Source: Opisthorchis felineus
Lineage: Eukaryota; Platyhelminthes; Trematoda; Opisthorchiida; Opisthorchiidae
DNA: 64,000 nucleotides
Direction: 5' to 3'
Assembly (NCBI GenBank): GCA_004794785.1
Contig: SJOL01007141.1
Location: 1,914,771-1,978,770 of the forward strand
Shown: positions 38,804 through 48,784 of the stretch, in pieces
How positions within the stretch are numbered: position 1 is the stretch's first letter
How the letters are laid out: every line of letters starts with the position of its first letter
Made by a program: the position numbers and the translations under genes
Notes under the pieces: generated by a model
Told to the model about the DNA's origin: nothing
The model's database searches: none
Seen by the model: only the letters and a program-made list of their open reading frames with translations

Positions 38804-41800
38804 AATCGATAAATTGCAGTGGAATCTCGTTCAGAATAAAACTCAGTGTTCAGAGGACAATTCGTGGTTGGTAAGGCACTAATACGGAGTGTGAGGGTCA
38901 CCTGATTCTTTCACTTGACTGGTCGGCTTCGATATGTAACAAAACACCCGTAACCAAAATGCCCAGCTCAGCAAACAGAACAACAACTTGATTCTGAAAT
39001 TATGTACCCAAAGATGTATCGACTCGACGCAGTATGTGAGATATTTTCCAGCTATATTATGGTGTTTTTGTGCTCCGAATTGACCGCAGATTTTCGCCCT
39101 CTTACCTACATACCGCAATCCATGAGGATGGTATTTTTCTGGTTATATTACAGACATTCCAGAACGACAAGTTCCAGTGTTCTCCACCATAGGAGCGTAG
39201 TTTACAAATGACCGGGTCAGGACTACAATGTGCAGTTGAAAAACGCCGTACGGTCGTACCTCTTGACGTCTGTGGCTATCATATAAATTTATGAGAGACT
39301 TATGGCTCATATCTACCCTCAGTTTGAGCGTGCTTCAGAACTGTTGTCCATGAATTTAACTGAATAGATCGGATAGAACCTCCAACTTGTTTGTAACCAG
39401 ATGCATATCTTGAATCAAGTTTGTGGTATTCTTGATCGTCGCAGAACAAACAAGAGCACTCGAAAATGCCTGAACAAAGAGGCTACGATATTTCTGGCAC
39501 ATCTGTGGATCTGGCAGTACGTTTTTTTGCAAATGCTTCGTCTGTCAGTGGAACGATGCATTCAGTGCTCAACATTCCCTGTTAGCAACACGACATCATT
39601 GCGAAATGAGGAATAATTCAATGGCTGCCAAATCTATGAAGTTGATCGCTTCGTACTTATGTCTTATGATCCCAAATCATTTACTTAAATCAAAATGCTC
39701 CCCGGCCATCTGTTTGCACTGCAGCACTCTATTCTGTAGAATGTAAGGTAGACGTCGTTCGTCTCATTATGAGTTCACCCATATGCTCCAATTTTGATGG
39801 ACCGCGTACACGTTGCCTCCAACGTGAACTCCGGAAAAGAAACCGAGTGGTGGGAGACGTATTGGCTATTGTCTGGGTCCGTCTCGACCTATCCACTACC
39901 CAGAATATTGTTCATCAGAAAATTGCGAACACAAAGTGTAGTAAGTGGGGCAGCTTCATTATGTTGGAACCACGTTAATCTTCGTTCGGTGAACGGCGAC
40001 GCTTGAAAGACTGACCAGTATTCTAGAAGCTGCAAGGTCCTAAATACATACAGTGCGGTGAGTAATTACCAGCCCGTGACACTACCCTGCAAAAAGTACG
40101 AACCAAACAGCCGTGTACAATTAAGTTTGGACTGCAAATCGCCTTGCATGATTCCACCGCTTTTGGGTTCATTTGTGTCGAAATACTTAGATCTGATTTT
40201 CCTTCATTCATTCATGAAACATTGAGTAGTCAGTAAGTGATGCTTTCCGAGGACTTTCACTCTCCACGATCCGTGTGCGAAAGTTATCACAATATTCTAA
40301 TTCAGTGGAGCCTAGTTCCTCTATTTCGTTTTCCCTCATAATGGCCAAAACGTGTCACCCCGATGTGGTTCTGTCTGAACGGAATGAAACCTCGAGTACC
40401 AGCGCACCATGTACTCCGGACAATGCACGATTACAGCGAATAACCTTGAGTGATATTACTAGGAATTTCATGACAGCACATGATTTTCTACCGTAAAACC
40501 CTCCAGCGAGCATCCGAGCACTTTTGCTTATCACTGGAAGCCTACTAGTGTATCTGGCATTGAAAATTTATGCTGTCTCATTAATGTTTCAATCATTCAG
40601 TGAGTCAAATTACATGAGCACGCGTCCCTGCCCCAACCCCGGATCACGGGGTTGCGTCTGGAACTAGTTTGGTCAGTGGATACGGCGGGCTAGTACGATT
40701 AGATGACTAAGTAGCTGACCCTTGAGAAACGGTAGCGCATGAGTTGAACCTCTACCATTTTGTCTCCAGTTCGGGTGTAACGGTGGGTACTACTGATGAC
40801 GCATGCGAGTAGTATGTGTGTTCTCGTAACTTCGCCTTGATCTAATGGAAGGTGGGATTTATTATGGAATTTGTGGAACTGCTTTGCAGTTTTTGCTTGC
40901 AATTGTGCGATAGTCAATGAATATCCAGGAGAGTTTAAGAAGACGCGTTCAAGAAGAAGACGGATCTTCAGTTTTTAAAGACAACGTGCAAATGAGAGTT
41001 TTACTTGCCTGTCCAATAGTCTCTAACTGTTTAGTTGGCGTTTTCGTGATAACTCCGCAGCGAAAGGCTTTCCTCCTTACGTGGGTAGCCGTATTAAATG
41101 TTCCACAAATGATCAGAATTGTGCGATATAATGTCGGGATGTAATATTAGGTATTCAGGAACCATTGTTTGGTCGGAAAACGGTTCTATTTTTCTCTCCA
41201 TCTAGTGCGAAATGCGCAATAACGCTGTCTCGATAATGCCAAGAGGCTGACAAGTGAAGTGTTTACGTTCCCGTTGTGTGTGTATGTGTGACATTCCCAC
41301 GTTTGTGTAAAATCAAATCCCTCAGCACCCACTAAATCCTAAATGCTGGAAGCTCACCCACATGGACTTACAGAAAGTGTAGAAGACATTTAAGGGGAAT
41401 TACAGAACCAATGGCCCAAAACCGAAAGAATAAAGAACCGATTCAAGTTGTCGGCATGTCCTCCTCTAAACTTTCAGCAGCAAGGCTAAGTCATCCACAG
41501 AAACTATCAAGAAGTTTATACCCACGTTCAACGCTGATTTAGTCCTCCACCTGAAAAGGATCCAGTATATTATTTCTCTTTCTACCTTCAAACCCAATCG
41601 ACCTGGTAAATTACGTGAACTGACGAAAGTCAAAAGAGAACACTTGCCCAGTGACAGGTTAAATTTTATGAATAGGTATTCAGGCTAAGGTGAGTGTTTA
41701 GGGCTCAGATTTCGAAAGTGAGAATTTTTTCATTGATCCTTTATGTTTCCAGTACTTTGTCTCCAAGGCGTGCCTCACTGTAGGTAGTCATATTCATTGG

Positions 41801-42576
41801 TCAAGACTGATCAGTACCCGACTCGGAATGAACATTGAATTACTCTGGTGCGATTGTCCTTTGATAGGTTAGTTTCCTGTCGGGTACAAACGTCTCAGCC
41901 TCAGAGCTGTGATGCTTCTCGGCCACGCAGGCAGTTGTCTTTGCAAAACGCCCCGGTATTTTTCACTGGATGCTTCGAAAAACTGCAAATGAATCTATAG
42001 AACTAGGAAGACGACGTGAAGTGTCTCAAGCTATGCTCAACCGGTGGCACTTATCAGAATACTGTAACACAACATCAAGTCATCTCCAACGCGCTATTCA
42101 TTTGAATACAGTGCAGCTGCGGCTGCCTGCTTTTAAAACTGTCCTAACGAAACGTGTGGCACCGAATTCATGGATGGACGTTTGGATGTGTATTTGCTAT
42201 GGGAGCTGATATAGACTGACTCATTTTCGATATCATCTTCAATACTTACATACAGATCAGTGTGCGCCAAGTAAGCCAAAATGTTATGCCTTCCAAGATG
42301 ATTTACGTCACAAGCGGTAAGAATGGCACCATGGTGCAGTTTATCATATAAAGACTTGAAAGTTCAGCTGCTGGGTACTGGATGCAGAAGCCAAGACGTT
42401 CCAATCTCCACCCTGGAAATGCAGCCCTGTAAAGCTTTCACTCACTGAGGAAAGTGAATGTATGCATGGGACAGCTAATGGTAGAATGAGCCATTTTAAC
42501 TGGTCGTCCACCTGCCACATACTGATTGAAGAAGAGCGCCTAAACTATAACCAGTCAATACGTAATGCACTACTCA
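38801..42576 (+). other. intron sequence
   Basis: A Ser/Thr-rich frame at 40301-40496 follows an acceptor (ATATTCTAATTCAG) but has no clear donor. A long frame at 41931-42209 lacks a donor. Either could be an unplaced exon. No element is recognised. Confidence 0.35.
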
Positions 42577-42662
42577 TGAGGTTGCTGAAAATTCTTCGAC
42601 AGCCCATGACCGGTTTCGCCCTTCTTGGGGCTCATCGGGTAGGCGCAGTCCCCGAGTTTCCG
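42577..42662 (-). ncRNA. hammerhead ribozyme-like motif, Penelope type, copy 1
   Basis: On the minus strand the catalytic core reads CCCGATGAG, where the consensus is CUGAUGAG, so the U4 position is changed. Next comes a perfect 4-bp stem II, GCCC-CAAGAA-GGGC, then GAAA and the palindromic stem III with cleavage triplet, ACCGGTC (42608-42617 on plus). Stem I is partly kept (GCCTA with TGGGC near the core, GGAAAC and the region GAATTTTC further out). Minimal hammerheads with a tiny self-complementary stem III are known from the pseudo-LTRs of Penelope-like elements. The core change probably makes this copy inactive. Confidence 0.6.
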
Positions 42663-43191
42663 TTAGCCTTATGTTCTACTTGAAACCAGTCAACTTCCGT
42701 CTGGGTGTTTTCTTCATGGAGATCTCATCATTTCCAACAGGAAGAAATTCAGGATTTGTAAACTTATCTCATTGAGAATGTCTTCTTATGAGAGGAACAT
42801 TTCATCAGCGTTACCATTATTATTATCATCACACAGTACGCCGAATGACGCTGGTTTGTCTGTGAAAATTCACGCGGCTGATAATTTCCAACATAGGTGA
42901 TTCACTGCCCCTGAGTTTCAGCTTTACAAGTAAAAAATTCTTTTCTAAATTACCACTATTCACAGTTAGTCATCCTGAATAACGGTATTTCAAGCGGTAA
43001 CCTCACAATCATCTAGTTTAGTTGGAGATGACACGTGGGGATGTCACTCGGTTTAAATTCATTCAATTTCGTGCCCGGAAATGATGGTTTTCAGATTCTT
43101 TCAACCGCCCTACGTTTTCAACCACATGTGACCTGCTTCTCTACCACTTTCTACATTCACAAAAAAACCTTTTCACTCACTCCTCCGAAAG
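42663..43191 (+). other. intron sequence
   Basis: AT-rich, with a short ATT/ATC run near 42820. I see no gene. Confidence 0.4.
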
Positions 43192-43391
43192 GGTCGTAGG
43201 GCGAGCTATTCAGGGCAAGAGGAACAACCAAATGGGCGACCAAATTCCCGAGTTCCGGATGGTCTGCACCTTCCACAAAAGCATCCAGCTGATAGTCCTG
43301 CCTCCACTGATGAGCCCTGTCGTGACTACCGGATGCGGCCTCCAATTCCTCAACGGGACCATACGGCTATCAGTCGACACAACTTCACTAG
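43192..43391 (+). CDS. internal exon, disordered Pro/Arg-rich segment
   Basis: The donor is strong (ACTAG/GTGAGT). The 5' border is uncertain: CCGAAAG (start 43192, phase 0), CGTAG (43200) and ATTCAG (43214) all follow a pyrimidine-rich tract. The frame is open back to a TGA near 43130. The peptide is low-complexity: GQEEQPNGRPNSRVPDGLHL, then PASTDEPCRDYRMRPPIPQR. Its last two bases (AG) complete with the C of the 43700 exon to Ser, an exact phase match. Other frames are also open across it, so the phase match is the main support. Confidence 0.52.
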
Positions 43392-43699
43392 GTGAGTTGG
43401 AACTGGTGGACATTGTTTCGACAGTAGTTTCCTTTGGGAATTACTGGTACCAGACGGGAACGACTGCATTCATTCTATACGTTTTATCACTGGTATGTCT
43501 GTCGGCAAATATGACCAATTTACGCCATACAGGGGAGCAACGCCAACAGTGACTTACTCAGTTAACAGTTTAATATATCCGGTTCCATTAAAGAACAGGC
43601 TTAAAACAAACAGCAATTGCATAACCGATTTAAAGCCGGCAAGTAACACGACACAATTCACCGACATTTTACATGTTTCTTTCCTCGACCAATTTTTAG
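43392..43699 (+). other. intron between two strongly supported exons
   Basis: 308 bases, GTGAGT to a pyrimidine-rich acceptor (TTTCTTTCCTCGACC then AATTTTTAG). No repeat is seen. It is the shortest intron of the gene. Confidence 0.55.
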
Positions 43700-43853
43700 C
43701 ACTCTGTTCGAGGATACCGAAGATACTGTCCATCGGCTGCAAGACGCAACAGAAACGCGTACTTCGGTACCCCTTATACAAAAACCCGAAGAATGTGACC
43801 GACTAACACTACTTGAGGATCGGATACGGAGTCTGGAACTCAAGCTAAAGGCA
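43700..43853 (+). CDS. internal exon, start of a coiled coil
   Basis: A good acceptor and the donor GCA/GTAAGTAG bound one leading base plus 51 codons, ending in phase 0. The peptide is acidic, then helical: TLFEDTEDTVHRLQDATETR, and after a short Pro-containing turn DRLTLLEDRIRSLELKLKA, with leucines in a heptad pattern. Both ends match their neighbours in phase. The strand choice is clear because the minus frame over this region has no splice borders. Confidence 0.65.
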
Positions 43854-45712
43854 GTAAGTAGACGTGGATGGGCACATGCATATCATAATCGACCGATTTC
43901 ACTTCGAGTTTTATTGCGGGATGCTAACAGTGAATTTACTCTTAACTCGACAGCTAGCAACTGTCTGATTGTAATCGTAGTGAATTTTGCAATCATACGG
44001 CATGCATGAATTTTGGCAACTTAGAATACAAACCAAGATATAAGGATCCTGGGTGGATTTTTTCGTACATAAGGGTTAATCGCGAGCCGCCAGGTAAGAC
44101 GGGAGAGGTATAGAAGCATCGGCCTATTTGAAAAGGTAAGGTAGTTCAGAACAACCTCAGAAAAGGTTGACCCAGTTTTTCTACTGTTTAAGTTGATAGA
44201 CTAGATTGGGCGCAAATTTAGTTGAACATAATTAAGCCATTCGAAGAGTCTGTTCGGACGAAGATAATTAAAGCGAAGCTTGGTGTCACAGTGAAGTCCC
44301 GCCAAATTAGGCGGTAATTAGAACGTGTTACACGTAACATTTTGAAGTGTTGAAAACAAAGAAACATTATCTGCACCCACCAAATACTCTCATTTGCACA
44401 CGACTTTGATGTGGACGGGAGACTCAACTGAGTTCAGCTGAAACTTGTTTATGGTGGTCTTCTTCAACTAAATGGAACGCGCAAGGTCACCCGATGCTTC
44501 CGTTTGTACGATACTAGGCGCAACACACTAAGCTTAAGTGCTTTATAAGTAGTGCGTTGCATTTAGAACAGTGCCATTAATTTCTCACATTACAAAATAA
44601 TGAACAGAGGGCGGGCCAGCGAAAGACTTCGGGAGCACAATATTCCAGAGAATTACGGATTATGGAATGCGCGCAGTGGTGAGAAAGTTGGGGTTACTGC
44701 TACAATAGGACGGAGATATTTTGCGACTAACAGTCCGCAGTTTGAAAGATGATTTATTTGACATTAGTCCAGGTGGCGGAACATCTGATGGAAAAAATTC
44801 TTTCGGCTTACACCACCAACACATCCTTGCACGAGATTCAGAAAAGCACCTTTAACAAAGGTCAAGCAGAACAAAAAAACTAAATTCGGTGCGAAAATAC
44901 GAACGTCCTAGGAGAATGAAGGTGAAACGACTTGGCGTTCTGTTCTTGAAGAAGGGACTCTGGTGACCGTGATAAGTCAACCACTAGAGGCAAACGAAAG
45001 TAGCCTCTCCAAAACCATGGCCTTCTAAATAACGAGACTTATGCGTGTTAGGTCCAATCCGACTGCATATATCAGTAGTCTCATGTCAACGCCGCTTTGT
45101 TTAGGCGAACTCATTTCCAAGGTCACCAAACACCGATACTGCTATCTTCAGTTTGCATCCGAAAATCCAAAAGAAATGCGGTACTGTTTTTCCCTGTGCG
45201 GAGGAATAATGATAAACTTTCTGCTGTACACAGTAAACTATCAGTCGTAAACTGACAGATGTGGATGCTTACTTAGAATGTGCCTGTATAGGCTTATGAC
45301 CAATCAATTTTCCGATCAGCCAAATCCATTTCAGAACTGATTATCATTCTTGGAACAGTTATTGGTGCTAAATTATACGGTCATGCAAGTAGGTCATGGT
45401 CATATTGACTACAGTAGGGAGACAAGTGAAAAATGTGGGCGTGAACCACGGCCGTAGTGCGACATAATTGTTCTCTTTCTTGATGTCTTTTTTGAAAACA
45501 CCTTTATTTCGTCGTAACCCGAGTAAACTCATATGTACTTTGGCGTTGTTAAACTGCGGATGGATGATATTCGTTTTATCTGACTGCTGTTCCCGCTCCA
45601 GTGCCCAGTGCCGGAAAAAGACTCATCGAAGGGAACACAACGGCTTTATTCCGAACAAGTGAGTGTGAGAGCGTGAGTGCGAAAATACAACGGCCTTAAG
45701 CTATTTTATTGG
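43854..45712 (+). other. intron sequence
   Basis: No repeat, RNA gene or supported exon seen. Confidence 0.4.
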
Positions 45713-45905
45713 AGGGACACTGTCTGACCTTGGTCCAACGCTGTCTCGCGCTGCCTGGATTTGATGGAGGGCTGTCACACGCTGCATATTGAGAGGGTGT
45801 TGTCTGACCTTGATCCAACACTGCCTCACGCTGTCTGGCTTTGATACAAGGCTGTGATGCGCTGCATATTGAGGGGGCGTTGTCTGTCTGGTCAGCATCT
45901 AGTGG
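45713..45905. repeat. tandem repeat, period about 79 bp, 2.4 units
   Basis: Unit 1 (45713-45792) and unit 2 (45793-45871) share GTCTGACCTTG(G/A)TCCAAC, GCTGCATATTGAG and GCTG(C/T)CTGG. A third, partial unit starts at 45872 (GGGGGCGTTGTCTG). Confidence 0.75.
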
Positions 45906-47399
45906 AGTTGAGGGTCTCAGCAGATTTCGGACATTCAGTGGTTGCTTTCAGGAATCTGACCTTCCTGACAATATTCATCGCTCAGTTCGCCCAAATTATA
46001 ACACCGTCAGAGCACCAATAATATGGTGCGATTAGGTGATATCATGGCAGCTCCGCGCATCAAACCCAGGATCCCTGTACACCAAGACATCACATTATAC
46101 CACGAGCACCATCAATACCAATGTCAATAACAAAAGTTTGAGCATACACTTGTTTAGCAGCACCTACACGGAAAGAGATCTGATTGATATTTTGTGTACT
46201 TGACGAACGACTCAAGTTTGAACACGGGTACCCAGAGATAGACAGCGATGTAATCTCGCAGCTCAACAACGCCGACAGAAGTTGCGACGTTTTGGTCAGT
46301 GCCATCTGGTTACAGCAATTTATCTCGTTGCAAGACGCTCATGTGGGTCTTCAAATTTGAGAAGAATCTAGAACAACCAAAATTATTCCCAACAATAAAT
46401 ATAAACGATGATCCAATTATTCAGCTGCTAAACTGTAGTGAATAATTTACAACCAGTTCATCTGATATTTTGATACCGGTGGCGACCTATTGGTCTTGGT
46501 CCTTATATACGTCTTTGGCACGTTTCTCCAGGTCTTTTTGGAAATAACGATTGATTTAAGAACGATCGAAATTCAAAATGGAAAGAATCAAACCTTGGTG
46601 TGTTATAAGCCGTAATGCTTAGTCTACGCGTACGACATAACTACACAGAGTTCACAACAGAGGAACGAGCAGGTACTCGAAATCCAGCGCGAAAATATCA
46701 GTCTGCTTACTGTGCTCCTTATTATATTCACAAAGCAATAAATCCACCAGTCCTGTGGAGAAAAAAAGGAAAAAATGTAACTTGAGTCCTTTTTAGAAAA
46801 ATCACTCAGGGCAACAAGAAAACAACACCAAAATTACGCGAGTGAATCCCATCAGGGAGCCTGACAATCGGTCCAGCGACAACCATCAACGAACAAGTGA
46901 AACTGAACTGGGTTTTAAATAATCAGTGTACACGAATTTTGTCAGAATGGTGAGAAATGAAGGCAGTCTAATAAATGTTACGTTTCTGAGCATAGTTTTA
47001 TAGCATAGTTTTGAGCATAGTTTTATTTCCGAAGCTTCTCGGTTTTTGATGCAAACTGTATGCTCCATGGACTGCAATGAACTTATGTTCAAACTGTAGC
47101 AATCACAAGATGTTTTAGACGAGCCAAGCGTTTGTATGACTCTCGTTTCGTCACAGTTATTTGCTGATTTGAGAAATTGAACTTCCTGCTCCATTAGTTC
47201 AAAATGGTAAGCCAAGAATTCATATGGTTGGAAAGAGTTGTAAGCGTCTATGTTCTCCTTCAGAGAATGTTAGTTGTTGGCAGAATCAAGTTTCCAGAAA
47301 TTAGTGAAACTCCCGTCTGTAACATCGTTACTCGAAGAACCAGTAAACACGTGATTACGTGATGTGAGTGAGGGATTACTGGTTCTGTCTTCTGCCTGA
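45906..47399 (+). other. intron sequence
   Basis: A short direct duplication (GCATAGTTTTATAGCATAGT with GAGCATAGTTTTA, near 46990-47030) is visible. Otherwise nothing is seen. Confidence 0.4.
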
Positions 47400-47600
47400 A
47401 TAAGAGTTAATCATGCTGCTGCTCAGACACTCTTAGCCGAACAAACTACTGACAGGGCGGTCGCCGGTTCTAGATCCCCTATGGTTTCGTGAGGTGTGCA
47501 CAGCCGATGGTTCTCAATAGGGGTGAAACAGCTGTACGGTGCTTCTGGGCTTTTCGGAATAGGTTGACCTTACTTGTAGGATGAAATCTCAGTTGATAAT
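47400..47600 (+). repeat. dispersed repeat family S2, copy 7
   Basis: It reads CTGCTGCTCAGACACTCTTA, GCCGAACAA, a diverged B-box region (GGTTCTAGATCCCC), TTTCGTGAGGTGTGCAC, GGGTGAAACAGCTGTACGGT and GCTTCTGGGCTTTTC, and ends GATGAAATCTCAGTTGA. Confidence 0.7.
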
Positions 47601-48421
47601 GAAAACGTTTCCAGCAATTTTCAAGCGTCCATGGCGCTACCTAACTGGTAAGTCCTGACAGATGGGGCAACCGGTTGACACAAACAGGCATCATTCGAGG
47701 CGTTGGGCAAAATCGGGCACACGGCTTAAGCGTGAACACATTCGTCTGTTCAGTCGTGATAATTCAGATGAGTTCAGTGTGCATCGGTGGAGTAGCAGTA
47801 ACATGTCACATGACCGAAGTTCAAACAGCTGCATGTCCAAGGATATGGACTGCTCATGAGCTTTAATAAGAGCCATACTCGAGCCTAGTGCTCGACAGAA
47901 TTAGAGGAGGATTTCGCAGAGGACAGTGATATGAATGTGCAATTCCTCTTCAGATTTCCTATTCCCAACCAACCGCCAAATGGTCGCCGGACTCATTTGA
48001 GTGCACGGTACACATGAATCCAAATTGGTCTTGCATCGGAATTTCTAGAACTCTAACTAAGTTCTAATTTCTTTACACATGATAACTACAAAACATGGGT
48101 AGGGGATCCTGGAAATGCAATGCATAAGGATCGCGGAAAAGTTAGGAACAATTCTGAATTCTCACTAGTAGTAAGATTTCTAACTAAGCTCGAAGTGAGT
48201 GCTAAGCCAATCAGAATCTTCCATAATTCAGCGTATTATTCTCTTGAGTATCATATTTCTCCATGCCGTCTTTATGTTCCGTAATGCAAAACATCTTGTT
48301 GACAGCAACTTGTGTTTTTTCTGTTACGTCTTTTTCTATACCGAAATCATCGTATTCTCCTCGAAAATGTTTCTGCGCCACCTCAGATATAACGTCTGCT
48401 TTTTCCGGTTCTCTTTGTCAG
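47601..48421 (+). other. intron sequence before the last exon
   Basis: Overlapping frames at about 47662-47866 have no splice support. The stretch ends in the pyrimidine-rich acceptor of the 48422 exon. Confidence 0.4.
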
Positions 48422-48550
48422 GAAAGACAACTTCGTCACAAAATGAGGGAGGCTTGTGTGGGTCTAATTAATCAAAACAAAGAAATTAGATATCGTGGAA
48501 GCGATAATTCGGAGAGCCTCGGCCGTTCATCAGAAAACCAAAGTCCGTAA
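48422..48550 (+). CDS. probable last exon, end of the coiled coil and stop
   Basis: The acceptor is strong (GCTTTTTCCGGTTCTCTTTG then TCAG). The phase-0 start matches the 43700 exon, and the frame gives 42 codons and a TAA. It opens ERQLRHKMREACVGLINQNK, continuing the heptads of the preceding exon, and ends with a polar tail to SENQSP. A CATAAA poly(A)-like signal lies at 48701. From about 48470 the next frame (plus one) is also open and is itself strongly helical (VEAIIRRASAVHQKTKVRKE and on to 48680). Either the printed stop is real, or a one-base indel near the A-rich stretch hides a longer coiled coil. Confidence 0.55.
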   Translation, partial: ERQLRHKMREACVGLINQNKEIRYRGSDNSESLGRSSENQSP

Positions 48551-48784
48551 GGAGCGTTTGGAATTTCGCGAGCACCATAAGAATGCCGCTCAAATTATAA
48601 AAATCCACAGTACACACGTGACACAAAGCTTGTACACCTGCAAACTGTTTGACATTTTGTTGAGTTTTAATTATCAAGGTGTATGACTCACTCGTATTTT
48701 CATAAAGTATTGAATTTTCACGCTTTGATCGAGCTTTCCTGTTTGAGATGAAAACACACTTTTCCGTTTTGTTTTTGTCCATAT
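48551..48784 (+). other. possible 3' UTR and retroelement junction
   Basis: 234 bases between the stop and RTE copy b. They hold the plus-one helical frame (to about 48680) and CATAAA at 48701. No AATAAA is present. Confidence 0.4.
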
